In this document: positions 1 through 8,428 of the stretch, piece after piece | How positions within the stretch are numbered: the stretch's first letter is position 1 | How the letters are laid out: the number at the start of each line of letters is the position of its first letter | NCBI RefSeq assembly: GCF_010727475.1 | Contig: NZ_AP022567.1 | Span: 248,001 to 312,000 of the forward strand | Origin: Mycolicibacterium mageritense | GTDB taxonomy: Bacteria > Actinomycetota > Actinomycetes > Mycobacteriales > Mycobacteriaceae | Reading direction: 5' to 3' | Length of the DNA: 64,000 nucleotides | Notes under the pieces: model-generated | The model's database searches: none | Told to the model about the DNA's origin: nothing | The model's input: only the letters and a program-made list of their open reading frames with translations | Made by a program: the position numbers and the translations under genes

Positions 1-1
1 T

Positions 2-184
2 GAGCACGAGGTGCTGCAGCTGATGGCCGAGGGCAAGACCAATTCGGCCATCGCGGCCTCGCTGCACGTCTCGGTCGGATCGGCCGAAAAACACATCGCC
101 TCGATCTTCACCAAGCTGGACCTCGCGCCCGACGAAACCGAGAACCGCCGCGTCCTCGCGGTCTTGCGGTTCCTTGAATCGTAG
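2..184 (+). CDS. LuxR-type response regulator, C-terminal fragment
   Basis: Only the last 60 residues lie in the window; the 5' part is cut off by the left edge. They form a LuxR/FixJ-type DNA-binding helix-turn-helix: a first helix with VLQLMAEGKTN, then SAIAASLHVS and the recognition helix VGSAEKHIASIFTKL, the standard GerE-family layout. The short tail after the HTH is typical of NarL-family two-component response regulators, whose receiver domain would lie upstream. A membrane-anchored DUF4097-like gene follows 33 bases downstream on the same strand, so the two may share a transcript. The target genes cannot be told from this fragment. Confidence 0.85.
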   Translation, partial: EHEVLQLMAEGKTNSAIAASLHVSVGSAEKHIASIFTKLDLAPDETENRRVLAVLRFLES

Positions 185-217
185 TCAGTCTTCAATTCCC
201 GGAAGGACTTTCATCTC

Positions 218-1102
218 ATGACGACCGTCACCGCACCTCCGCCGGCCAGTCCACCGCCGCCGCTGTCCCCGGCCGGGCGCACCGCAGTGCGGGTCACCCT
301 GGTGGCCGCCGCGGCAGTCATCCTCGTCGGCGCGGTGGTCAGCCTGTCCGTCGCCGCGTGGGGCATCAGCTCGTTCCGGGTGAGTACCGACACCGAGGAA
401 CTGCCCGCATCCATGCGGTCGCTGACCCTGGACACCGGTGACGTGCCGATCGGTGTGCGCATCACCGCGGATCGCGAAGCCAAGACGGCCCGCGCGGACC
501 TGCGCCTGGTCAACTCGAGCAGGTCCGGTGACCAGCAGTTGAACCTCGACACCGAGGCCGGCACCACCCGCATCTCCCTCGGCGAGGACCACTCGTCGCC
601 ACTGGACTGGGCCCGCGGCGGCGAGATCACCGTGACCCTGCCGCCCGACCAAGCACGCCGGCTGAGTCTGACCACCCGGATGGGCATCGGCGAATTGCTG
701 ATCCAGACCGATCTCGATCAGCTGGTGGCCCGGTCCACCGACGCCGACGTGGTTCTCGGCGGGGCGGCGCGGCGTGTCGAAATCCACACGGTGTCAGGCG
801 ATGTGACCACGCGCAACCCGATCGCCGTGGCCGAGCAGTTCAGCGCCAGCACGGCCGACGGCGACATCACGGTGGACTTCGGCGAGGTCGCGCCCAAGAC
901 GGTCGACGCCGTCAATCGTGACGGCGACGTGGTGATCGGGCTGCCTGAGCCCGGCCCCTACCTCGTGCAGGCCAGCTCGGGCGAGTCGACGCGCGTCCGG
1001 GTGGCCGAGACCTCCAGCCCCACAACAGCTGTCGCACAGGTGACCGCGCGTTCGGACAACGGCGACGTGGTGGTGGAGAACGTCCGGCCCGAACACCGAT
1101 GA
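218..1102 (+). CDS. membrane-anchored DUF4097-like adhesin-type protein
   Basis: This 294-residue protein has a Pro-rich cytoplasmic start (APPPASPPPPLSP), one membrane segment at about residues 26-50, and an extracytoplasmic remainder made of short beta repeats. Motifs such as VVLGGAARRVEIHTVSGDV, FSASTADGDITVDFGEV and VNRDGDVVIGLP recur; this is the repetitive right-handed beta pattern of DUF4097/adhesin-like proteins. The start is supported by a GGAAGGA ribosome-binding site nine bases upstream. It directly follows a LuxR-type regulator, and DUF4097 proteins are often encoded beside two-component or anti-sigma systems, so a role in an envelope-stress circuit is plausible. That is inference from context; no enzymatic motif is visible. 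Confidence 0.75.
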   Translation: MTTVTAPPPASPPPPLSPAGRTAVRVTLVAAAAVILVGAVVSLSVAAWGISSFRVSTDTEELPASMRSLTLDTGDVPIGVRITADREAKTARADLRLVNSSRSGDQQLNLDTEAGTTRISLGEDHSSPLDWARGGEITVTLPPDQARRLSLTTRMGIGELLIQTDLDQLVARSTDADVVLGGAARRVEIHTVSGDVTTRNPIAVAEQFSASTADGDITVDFGEVAPKTVDAVNRDGDVVIGLPEPGPYLVQASSGESTRVRVAETSSPTTAVAQVTARSDNGDVVVENVRPEHR

Positions 1103-1103
1103 G

Positions 1104-1154
1104 ACGGCAAATGCGCCGACTTCCCTCACACTGACGGAATCGGCGCCTTGCCGT
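1104..1154. terminator. bidirectional hairpin between convergent genes
   Basis: The arm ACGGCAAATGCGCCGA pairs with TCGGCGCCTTGCCGT around a 20-base loop, with two internal mismatches. The left arm begins two bases after the DUF4097-like stop codon. The right arm lies inside the last codons of the GH65 gene, so one hairpin can end both converging transcripts. No U-tract follows, as is common for mycobacterial terminators. Confidence 0.55.
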
Positions 1155-3516
1155 ACCGTTCGGCATGCAGCCGCACCCTCACGGGTTCTCCTGGGTGCAA
1201 GATCACCTCACGTCCCTGAACCGACGCCGCGACGTCGGTATCGGCACCGTCGAACTGCAATGTGATGTCGTCGTGCGTGATGGTCACTGCGACCACGCCC
1301 CCGTGCCAGCGCAGCCGAAAGCCCAAATGCTCCCAGGTTGGTGGGAGCCATGGATCGAACGACATGGCACCGTCGCGGATCCGGAAGCCGCCGAATCCGC
1401 ACACCACCGTCTGCCACGTCCCACCGGCTGACGCGATGTGCATGCCCTCGGCGGTGTTGCCCTGGTTGTCGGTCAGATCGACGAACGCCGAACGCGCGAA
1501 ATACTGTTCGGCCCGGGTGAAATCGCCGACCTCGATGCCCATGATGGCGTGGATCGACGGGCTCAGCGACGACTTGTGTAGGGTTCTTGCCTCGTAGTAC
1601 TCGAAGTTCACGCGTTTGGTCTCGCGGCTGAACGCATCCGGCAGCAGGTACATCATCATGACCACGTCGGGTTGCTTCAGCAAAGTCGTATTCTCACAGT
1701 TGAAGTGGTGATAGCCGTCGGGGTACTGCGGCATGTCGTTGTCGTCCCACGTCGTCACCGGGACATCCTGAAGGTCGAAGTAGCCGCGGAACTGTTCGAT
1801 CACACCAGTTTCGGATTCGACGAGATCCGCCATGTTCGCGGCGCATTCACGCCACTGTGCGACCTCATCGGCTTCGAGTCCGATCCGGACCGCGAGGTCC
1901 GCCAGCCCATCGCGATGGTGGTCGCGCAACATGTCGTAAGTCGCTACCGCCTGCTCCAGGTTCCAGCGCACGAGACGATTGGTGAACGCGTTGTCGTCGA
2001 CGTGGATGTGAAACTCGTCCGGCCCCATCACCGTATTGAGGTGGTAACGACCCGTGGTGGCGTCGAAATGCAGTCGGTCGATCCAGAATCGACTGGTCTC
2101 GAAAAGGATCTCGGCGCCGTGGTCGACCAGAAACCCGATATCGCCGGTGGCCGCGACGTAGGTCATGACGCCATAGGCGACGTCCGCACCGACGTGTAGT
2201 TCCTCGTCACGCATCCACAGGCGGTCGACGCCGTCGACGGTCCAGATCGGGCACACCTCACGGCCCGTGTCGGCGGACTCCCACGCGAACCGCGCTCCCC
2301 GGTTCCCACTCTCGTGAGCATTCGACCGCGCACCGTCGAGGGTGTGGTAGCGGTAGCTCAGCAACGCGCGAGCGGTATCGGGCTGGGTGTAGATGAAGAA
2401 CGGCAGCATCATGATCTCGGTGTCCCAGAACACATGACCCCGATATCCCTCACCGCTGAGCGATTTGGCCCCGATGTTCACTGTCGGATCGTGCTCGTTG
2501 GCGGCAATCAGCAGGTGATAGATGCTGAACCGCACCGCCTTCGCCGCGGACTCGTCGCCTCCGATCACGCAGTCCGAGCTTGTCCACTTGGCATCCCACA
2601 CCGCACAACTGGCCGCCAGGCACGCATCCAGGCCGGCCGCGGTGGACGTATCGAGTACCTCGGTGCAGCGGTTCCGCACGTCAGCACCATGGGCAGCCGG
2701 TCCCGGATAGTCGCGAGAGGTCGCGAAGCTCACCAGTTTGTCCAGCACGATCGGCTCACCGGCAACCACTTCGACGTCGAAGCGTTCCGCGATCTGCTCG
2801 TAGCGCTCGAGCACGGTCCGCCGCGCAGGCGTGGCAACTGAAGTCGTCGACGCACAGCCGACCGTGATGTCGCTGTCGATCGTGCGCATCTCCAAGTAGA
2901 TGCGGTCACCGTCGTGGTTCCTGCCTACCTCGGACAGGTGTTTCGTATGTGCCCATTTCTCCCATCGAGTCTCGGGACTGAACACCGTGCCGGGCGGATA
3001 GGCAGGCATTCTCTCCAGGTTTCGGCGGTGGCCGTTGATGCCGCTGACGACCGCGATCGGTGAGCTGTGATTTTCCGGCGTGACCTCCACCCGCATCCCG
3101 CACAGCGAACGGTGGAACATGCTCGCGAAGCGCACGGATTCGACGCGGGTTCTGCGTCCGGCGCTGTCTTCGAAAAGTGTGTTTCGCCAGAGCAATCCGT
3201 GAGAGATGTCGAGCGCGCGCTCGTGGTGGAGCACCTGGCTGGACTGGACGTCGAGGCGCACCCCGGCGACTTCGACTTCCAGCCACAGCCAGTCCGGCAC
3301 GTTGACGAGGTCGATGTCGGGGCAGTCCCAGGCATCGTAGACACCGCCGAGGTACGTGCCGGACCATTCGCCGCGGTGTCCCTCCTCCAAGCTGCCCCTG
3401 GTACCGAGCCGACCGTTGCCGACGGTGAAGACCGTCTCGAAGTAGTTGGCCCGGGCCGGCTCGTGGCCGGACTCGCGGATCAGCCAGGCTTCGTCTGCGA
3501 GCATGTTGTTCAGCAT
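1126..3516 (-). CDS. glycoside hydrolase family 65 disaccharide phosphorylase
   Basis: At 796 residues this is a full-length GH65 enzyme. It has the N-terminal beta-sandwich (GNGRLGTRGSLEEG near residue 33), the (alpha/alpha)6 catalytic barrel and a C-terminal jelly-roll. The motif TVMGPDEFH carries the family's general acid Glu, and LLKQPDVV and LHKSSLSPSIHA line the sugar and phosphate site in phosphorylases. GH65 phosphorylases split alpha-linked glucosides such as trehalose, maltose, kojibiose or nigerose with phosphate, giving beta-glucose 1-phosphate; the linkage used here cannot be read from sequence. It is the last gene of a three-gene operon; its GGGAG site lies directly after the kinase stop codon. 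A beta-phosphoglucomutase is encoded nearby, which supports phosphorolysis over hydrolysis. The enzyme is probably cytoplasmic, as no signal peptide is present. Confidence 0.92.
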   Translation of the reverse strand: MLNNMLADEAWLIRESGHEPARANYFETVFTVGNGRLGTRGSLEEGHRGEWSGTYLGGVYDAWDCPDIDLVNVPDWLWLEVEVAGVRLDVQSSQVLHHERALDISHGLLWRNTLFEDSAGRRTRVESVRFASMFHRSLCGMRVEVTPENHSSPIAVVSGINGHRRNLERMPAYPPGTVFSPETRWEKWAHTKHLSEVGRNHDGDRIYLEMRTIDSDITVGCASTTSVATPARRTVLERYEQIAERFDVEVVAGEPIVLDKLVSFATSRDYPGPAAHGADVRNRCTEVLDTSTAAGLDACLAASCAVWDAKWTSSDCVIGGDESAAKAVRFSIYHLLIAANEHDPTVNIGAKSLSGEGYRGHVFWDTEIMMLPFFIYTQPDTARALLSYRYHTLDGARSNAHESGNRGARFAWESADTGREVCPIWTVDGVDRLWMRDEELHVGADVAYGVMTYVAATGDIGFLVDHGAEILFETSRFWIDRLHFDATTGRYHLNTVMGPDEFHIHVDDNAFTNRLVRWNLEQAVATYDMLRDHHRDGLADLAVRIGLEADEVAQWRECAANMADLVESETGVIEQFRGYFDLQDVPVTTWDDNDMPQYPDGYHHFNCENTTLLKQPDVVMMMYLLPDAFSRETKRVNFEYYEARTLHKSSLSPSIHAIMGIEVGDFTRAEQYFARSAFVDLTDNQGNTAEGMHIASAGGTWQTVVCGFGGFRIRDGAMSFDPWLPPTWEHLGFRLRWHGGVVAVTITHDDITLQFDGADTDVAASVQGREVILHPGEPVRVRLHAERYGKAPIPSV

Positions 3517-3525
3517 CGGGGCTCC

Positions 3526-4536
3526 CTAGGCAAGTTGGGTGGTGATCGCGCCCACGGCCGGCCCGTAGGCCTGCTCGATCTGCCGCTGCGTCTCGGCCAG
3601 AGTGCGGTAGACATCGAGCGCCGAACCCGCGCAGCGCTGGGCGCCCATGGCATTGCCGTAGCGGGCGGCCATCACGAAATCATCGTGTTCCAGATATCCG
3701 AAAGCCATGCCTGCCGCGAAGGAATCGCCGCAGCCCGTGGTGTCGACGACGTTCTCCACATGAATGCGCGGCACGAAATCCTGCCGCATGTCACCTGCCT
3801 CGTCCAGGTGATAGACGACGCAGCCTTGTTCATCGAGGGTGATACACACGGCGCGCACGCCGTGCCGCAGACAATGCTCGGCGAAGTTGGGCATTTCTTG
3901 AGCCGTCATCGGCTTGCCGCCCGAACCGTCGACGTCCTCCCGATACGGGAACCAACTGCATCCTGCTTCTTCGAGATTCATCTTGAGAATGTCGACGTAC
4001 GGCAGCCACGCATCACGTTCGACCCAGAGCCGCAGGAAGCGCTCGCCGCCTCGGGTGAGGGTGTTGGTGGGGCCATGGGCATCGAGTAGCACCTTCGCCG
4101 AGCTGTGCTCCTTGATGTATGCGAGTGTGGACTGCCCGACTTCGTAGTCGGTGATGGGCACGCACACGAATGCGTCTGCGTCGAGTACGAACTCGATGTC
4201 TTGCGGAAGGATCGGACTCATGAATCCGGACTGTCGTTCGACCCGCGAGTTGTGGGCGACGTAGTTCAGTTCCACCACATCCCCGCGGTCGTTGTCGGAG
4301 CGGATGCCGGTCACGTCGACGTTCGGGAACGCCGACAGTTGCGCCTTGATCGCATCCTCGTCCTGGCGCCGCACGTGCACGACCGGGCATATCCGATCGT
4401 CGGGCTTCATGAGCGACGACAGCGCTGCCACGGTGTACAGCACGCATCCGTACTTGTCGAAGGTCTCACCGTTGTGAGTGACGATGTGGTCGCGCGGGAT
4501 CGGGCCCAGCACCGCGACGGTCCGACTGTGTGCCAT
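3526..4536 (-). CDS. PfkB-family carbohydrate kinase
   Basis: This 336-residue ribokinase/PfkB-fold kinase has the C-terminal signature DTTGCGDSFAAGMAFGYLEHD, in which the Asp of GCGD is the expected catalytic base and the Gly residues form the anion hole. A central MNLEEAG segment matches the substrate and phosphate region of the family. The N-terminus AVLGPIPRDHIVTHNGE is the usual first beta strand, with GPIPRD where many members have GE. The gene lies between the sugar porter (12-base gap) and the GH65 phosphorylase (9-base gap), with a GGAGAAG ribosome site. A reasonable inference is that it phosphorylates the monosaccharide released together with beta-glucose 1-phosphate, but substrate specificity in this family is not predictable from sequence alone. 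Confidence 0.85.
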   Translation of the reverse strand: MAHSRTVAVLGPIPRDHIVTHNGETFDKYGCVLYTVAALSSLMKPDDRICPVVHVRRQDEDAIKAQLSAFPNVDVTGIRSDNDRGDVVELNYVAHNSRVERQSGFMSPILPQDIEFVLDADAFVCVPITDYEVGQSTLAYIKEHSSAKVLLDAHGPTNTLTRGGERFLRLWVERDAWLPYVDILKMNLEEAGCSWFPYREDVDGSGGKPMTAQEMPNFAEHCLRHGVRAVCITLDEQGCVVYHLDEAGDMRQDFVPRIHVENVVDTTGCGDSFAAGMAFGYLEHDDFVMAARYGNAMGAQRCAGSALDVYRTLAETQRQIEQAYGPAVGAITTQLA

Positions 4537-4548
4537 GTTCGCTTCTCC

Positions 4549-6030
4549 CTACGCCATGTCCTGAGGCTGGCCGACGCCGGCGGGCGGCTTCACGCCGGCA
4601 TCCATGTCTTCCAACGTGCGGCCCTTGGTTTCCCGGACCCACTTGAAGACGAAGACGAATGACAACACCGCCGCGGTGGCGTAGATGCCGTACGCCATCC
4701 CGAGGGACAGATCCTTGAGAGCTGGGAATGTCACGGTGATCACCCAGTTCGCCACCCACTGGCCTGCTGCGGCCAACGAAAGGGCCGCTGCCCGAATACG
4801 GTTCGGGAACATCTCGCCGAGCAACACCCAGACCACAGGGCCCCACGACATGCCGAAGGCAATCACGAACACGTTCGCGGCGATCAGCGCGATCGGTCCG
4901 GCGATGCCGCTGAGGTGAGGTACACCGTCCGCCCCGATCGTCGCGGTTCCGAAGATGACGGCCATCGCGCCCAGCGATGCGGCCATTCCGGTGGAACCGA
5001 TGAGCAGCAACGGCTTCCGCCCGATCTTGTCGACCAACCCGATCGCGATGAGGGTGGTCGCAATGTTCACGACCGACGTGATCACGGTGATGAGGAACGC
5101 ATTGCTCTCGTCGAATCCCACAGCCTCCCAGAGGATGTTCGAGTAGTAGAAGATCACATTGATGCCCACTGCCTGCTGGAACACCGACAGCGCCAAGCCC
5201 ACCCACACGATCGGCAGTAGCCCGCCACGCGCGCCGCGGATGTCACGCCATGACGGCGGTTTCTCGTCGGCCAGTGTGCGTTGGATCCGGGTGATGGTGA
5301 TCTCGAGGTTCTTCTCCCCCAGTAGCGCGGTCAGGATCTTGCGGGCCTCCGGAACACGATGGCGCGCAATGAGGTAGCGCGGGGACTCCGGAATTGTGAG
5401 TGCCAGGACCCCATACAGGATGGCGGGCACCGCCATCGCGATGAACATCCACCGCCATGCTTCCAGTCCCAGCCACAAGGTCTCCTTGGAGCCGCCGGCC
5501 AATGCAGCGAGCGCGAAATCGACCAGCAGGGACAGAAAGATGCCGAAGACGATCGCGAGCTGCTGCAACGAACCCAACCTGCCCCGGATACGCGGCGGCG
5601 ACACCTCGGCGATATAGGCCGGCGCGATGACCGATGCTACCCCGACACCGATCCCGCCGACGACTCGGAACACGATGAGCACGCCCAGATTCGGTGCCAG
5701 ACCCGTGGCAATCGCGCTGACGAAGAACAGCACTGCGGCGACCTTCATCACGAACAAGCGTCCGAACCGGTCGGCAAACCGGCCTGCCGACATCGCGCCC
5801 GCGGCCGCACCGAGCAGTGCCGCCGCGACCGCGAATCCGAGGGTCGCGCCGCCGACGGAGAACTCGTCCTCGATCGCCGATACAGCGCCGTTGATCACGG
5901 CGCTGTCGTAGCCGAACAGCAGACCGCCGAGCGCCGCGACCGAGGCGATCCGGACCACACTGCGACCGCTCGCCGTGTCGTCATCTTCGTACATGGATGG
6001 GACGTCGTTGAACGACGCATGTTCACTCAT
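4549..6030 (-). CDS. MFS sugar porter (sugar:H+ symporter)
   Basis: This 493-residue protein has 12 predicted membrane segments and the sugar-porter subfamily signatures: RFADRFGR between helices 2 and 3, PESPRYLIARHR at the end of the first six-helix bundle, QQAVGINVIFYYSNI in helix 7, and RETKGRTLEDMD after helix 12. These are shared by XylE/GLUT-type proton-coupled transporters. It is the first gene of the operon with the kinase and GH65 phosphorylase, has an AGGAG ribosome site, and starts next to two CRP-like boxes. It probably brings in the glucoside, or a sugar derived from it, for the downstream enzymes. Confidence 0.92.
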   Translation of the reverse strand: MSEHASFNDVPSMYEDDDTASGRSVVRIASVAALGGLLFGYDSAVINGAVSAIEDEFSVGGATLGFAVAAALLGAAAGAMSAGRFADRFGRLFVMKVAAVLFFVSAIATGLAPNLGVLIVFRVVGGIGVGVASVIAPAYIAEVSPPRIRGRLGSLQQLAIVFGIFLSLLVDFALAALAGGSKETLWLGLEAWRWMFIAMAVPAILYGVLALTIPESPRYLIARHRVPEARKILTALLGEKNLEITITRIQRTLADEKPPSWRDIRGARGGLLPIVWVGLALSVFQQAVGINVIFYYSNILWEAVGFDESNAFLITVITSVVNIATTLIAIGLVDKIGRKPLLLIGSTGMAASLGAMAVIFGTATIGADGVPHLSGIAGPIALIAANVFVIAFGMSWGPVVWVLLGEMFPNRIRAAALSLAAAGQWVANWVITVTFPALKDLSLGMAYGIYATAAVLSFVFVFKWVRETKGRTLEDMDAGVKPPAGVGQPQDMA

Positions 6031-6123
6031 TGAACACCTCTCCTTTGGACTGTGGGCCCGAGGGCATGGCGCAGACGCTGACCGGCCATGGCACGCGCGA
6101 ATCCCGGCGTCAGCCTGCTTCTA

Positions 6124-6139
6124 TGTGAGATGTCGCACA
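6124..6139. promoter_or_regulatory. CRP-like box (imperfect)
   Basis: TGTGA-GATGTC-GCACA matches the mycobacterial CRP consensus TGTGA-N6-TCACA at nine of ten defined positions. It lies about 95 bases upstream of the sugar porter start, with its centre 28 bases from a perfect box. A cAMP-dependent effect on the sugar operon is inferred. Confidence 0.6.
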
Positions 6140-6149
6140 TATCGATACG

Positions 6150-6169
6150 GATGTGAGCGCCTTCACATC
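6150..6169. promoter_or_regulatory. CRP box, perfect consensus
   Basis: GATGTGA-GCGCCT-TCACATC contains TGTGA-N6-TCACA with all ten consensus bases and extends as a seven-base perfect inverted repeat. This matches the site known for mycobacterial CRP (Rv3676 family). It lies about 120 bases from the porter start and 207 from the ROK start, so it could control either direction. Confidence 0.75.
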
Positions 6170-6375
6170 AAAGCGCATCGCTGCAGAATTTACAAGACAT
6201 GAACAAAAAACGACGCATTGCAGAGATGGGACTACATACAGTGCACGTAGCGGGTAGGGCTCGGGGCTGCCGCGTAGCTCGCGTCATGCTTCAGCAGGCG
6301 GCCTCCGCGCCGCTAGGCTGGAACCGGTTGGCGTCACCAGCGGCGTGACAGCATGCGTTCAGAGGAGCTACGAGA

Positions 6376-7557
6376 ATGAGCACGGCCGACGCACGATCCG
6401 GACCCGGATCTCAGGCCGCGCTCCGCAACGCCAACCAAGCCCGCATTCTCGAACTGTTGAAGATCTCCGGGGAGTTGAGCCAGGCCGAGATCGCGCGCCA
6501 TACGGGTCTGGCGCCCGCGACCGTGTCCAACATCGTCCGCGAGTTGACCGCCGGAGGTGTGATCGACGATTCCGGCGACGGCAAGCGGCGCAGGATGGTG
6601 CGGCTGGCCCGCGCGGCAGGCCTGGCAGTAGGCATCGACTTCGGTCACCGTCATGTCACCGTCGCGATCGCCGACCTCGGTCACACCATCCTCGCCGAGC
6701 GCCGCATGCCGCTGGGCCCCGTGGGCTCGGCATCGGAGAATCTCAGTCGGGCAAGCGCTCTGCTCAACGAAGCGATGGCAGGCATCGAAGGTGCCATGTC
6801 CGACGTCGTGGGCATCGGATTGGGCTTGCCTGCACCGATCGACAGCAAGACCGGTGAGGTAGGGGCGGTTTCGATCCTGCCGGGCTGGGTCGGGGTGCCC
6901 GCCGCACAGATCGCGTCGGAGCATTTCGGACGCCGCGTCGAAGTCGACAACGATGCGAATCTCGGAGCGTTGGCCGAACACATGTGGGGCGCCGGCCAGG
7001 GATGCGACAACCTGGCGTTTCTGAAGCTGGCGGACGGGGTCGGTGCGGGCTTGTTCGTCGACGGCCGACTGTTCCGGGGCCGCAACGGAACCGCAGGCGA
7101 GATCGGCCACACGACGTTCGACGAATTCGGCCGGGTATGCCGGTGCGGCAACCGTGGGTGCCTGGAGACCATCGTCGCCGCCAGATCGGTCATCGACCTG
7201 CTGGAGCCGCGGTACGGAGCAAATTTGACGATTGCCGACATCGTCCGAATGGCAGCCGATGGCGACGCGGCGTGCACCCGCGTGCTCGCGGACACGGGCC
7301 GCCAGGCCGGGGTGGCAGTCGCCAACCTGTGCAACTTGTTCAATCCTGAGCGAATTCTGATCGGCGGCGAGCTCGCGCAGGCGGAAGAGATGATGTTGGC
7401 CCCCATGCGGGAGTCCGTTCGGAGGTGCGGAATACCCAGCTCAACGCAGGACGTGTACATCGGCCTTGCCGAACTCGGCGCACGGGCGCCCGTGCTCGGG
7501 GCGGTGGCGCTGGCCCTGCAAAATTCTTCGCAACGCGTCAGCAAGCTCAACAGTTGA
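6376..7557 (+). CDS. ROK-family transcriptional repressor
   Basis: This 393-residue regulator has an N-terminal winged HTH (ISGELSQAEIARHTGLAPATVSNIVREL, about residues 33-60) followed by a ROK sugar-kinase-like domain. The domain has the sugar-site motif VEVDNDANLGALAEH and the zinc site GEIGHTTFDEFG plus CRCGNRGCLE (CxCGxxGCxE), characteristic of NagC/Mlc/XylR-type repressors. The start is supported by AGAGGAG. It diverges from the sugar porter operon and precedes the mutase gene, so it most likely represses both arms in response to a sugar or sugar phosphate. The inducer is unknown. Confidence 0.92.
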   Translation: MSTADARSGPGSQAALRNANQARILELLKISGELSQAEIARHTGLAPATVSNIVRELTAGGVIDDSGDGKRRRMVRLARAAGLAVGIDFGHRHVTVAIADLGHTILAERRMPLGPVGSASENLSRASALLNEAMAGIEGAMSDVVGIGLGLPAPIDSKTGEVGAVSILPGWVGVPAAQIASEHFGRRVEVDNDANLGALAEHMWGAGQGCDNLAFLKLADGVGAGLFVDGRLFRGRNGTAGEIGHTTFDEFGRVCRCGNRGCLETIVAARSVIDLLEPRYGANLTIADIVRMAADGDAACTRVLADTGRQAGVAVANLCNLFNPERILIGGELAQAEEMMLAPMRESVRRCGIPSSTQDVYIGLAELGARAPVLGAVALALQNSSQRVSKLNS

Positions 7558-7649
7558 TAGGTTGAACATCAGATCCAAGAATCAGCTCAAGTATCGCTAT
7601 TAGTTGTATAAAGTGTGGGTTCCTTACACCTGAACGGGAGGAACACCAC

Positions 7650-7685
7650 ATGGGCTCGGCGCTCGAACCTGGATCCACGCAATGA
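7650..7685 (+). CDS. possible 11-residue leader peptide overlapping pgmB start
   Basis: An ATG eight bases after a strong GGGAGGA ribosome site opens the frame MGSALEPGSTQ, whose TGA overlaps the ATG of the beta-phosphoglucomutase (ATGA). No better ribosome site precedes the mutase ATG itself. The arrangement suggests translational coupling: ribosomes initiate at the leader and restart at the enzyme. Expression of the peptide is inferred only from sequence. Confidence 0.5.
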   Translation: MGSALEPGSTQ

Positions 7686-8428
7686 AGTTGTCCGACTGCG
7701 ATGCTGTCCTTTTCGACCTCGACGGCGTTCTGACCGACACCGCAGCTGTCCATGAAAAGGCTTGGGCCGCATTGTTCACCGAACTGTTCGCGAATCCCGA
7801 GATCTGCATCGGCGAGCCCACGCCCTACTCGACCGCGGACTATTTCAAGTACATCGACGGCAAGCCACGCAACCAGGGGGTTCTGGCAGTTCTGGCTTCC
7901 CGCGGCATCGAGCTGCCACTCGGTGGGCTCGCGGACGAGCCGAGCCGGCTGACCGTGAACGGCCTCGGCAACCGGAAGAACGGAGCATTTCTGGCGGCCA
8001 TCGACGCCGATGGGGTGCGACCCTATCCCGGCTCCAGCGATGTGCTCGAATGGCTTGCTGCCCAAAGTATCCCGCGGGCAGTCGTATCGAGCTCGCGCAA
8101 TGCCGAAGCCGTGCTCGGCGCGGCAGGATTACGCGACCTGATCGACGTGGTGATCGACGGGAACGAGGCAAGCGTCCTCGGACTGCCGGGCAAGCCGGCA
8201 CCGGATACTTACCTGCGAGCAGCCGAAGTACTGTGCGCGGTACCGGAGCGAACGATCGTGGTCGAGGACGCGGTTTCCGGGGTCGCGGCAGGACGTGCGG
8301 GTGGATTCTGGGTCGTCGGCATCGACCGCGGCGCGGGTGGCAACAATTTGTTCGAGAACGGCGCCGACACGGTCATCGCTGACCTTGCCGAGATGTTCGG
8401 GCTTGAAACCCCTTCAAAGCCGCTCTAG
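7682..8428 (+). CDS. beta-phosphoglucomutase, HAD superfamily
   Basis: This 248-residue HAD hydrolase-fold protein begins VLFDLDGVLTDTAAVHEKAWAALF. That gives the DxD catalytic nucleophile and acid/base, and DGVLTDTAxxHxxAW is the signature of beta-phosphoglucomutases. Later HAD motifs are present: VVSSSRNA (motif II Ser), GLPGKPAPDTY (motif III Lys) and VVEDAVSGVAAGRAG (acidic motif IV). It should convert beta-glucose 1-phosphate, the product of GH65 phosphorylases, to glucose 6-phosphate. It lies downstream of the ROK gene on the same strand, separated by a 124-base gap with its own TATAAA-like sequence and an overlapping leader ORF. Its last four bases overlap the convergent acetyltransferase. 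Confidence 0.9.
   Translation: MKLSDCDAVLFDLDGVLTDTAAVHEKAWAALFTELFANPEICIGEPTPYSTADYFKYIDGKPRNQGVLAVLASRGIELPLGGLADEPSRLTVNGLGNRKNGAFLAAIDADGVRPYPGSSDVLEWLAAQSIPRAVVSSSRNAEAVLGAAGLRDLIDVVIDGNEASVLGLPGKPAPDTYLRAAEVLCAVPERTIVVEDAVSGVAAGRAGGFWVVGIDRGAGGNNLFENGADTVIADLAEMFGLETPSKPL

Larger units (their letters stand above)
6031..6375. other. divergent intergenic region, sugar operon and ROK gene
   Basis: This 345-base gap separates the divergently transcribed sugar porter and ROK repressor genes. It is AT-richer than the rest of the window, above all around 6170-6240. It holds two CRP-like boxes. The segments CGCATCGCTGCAGA and CGCATTGCAGA, about 50 bases apart, are near-repeats that could serve as ROK operator half-sites, but this is weak. 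No ORF with convincing coding character is present. Confidence 0.6.
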
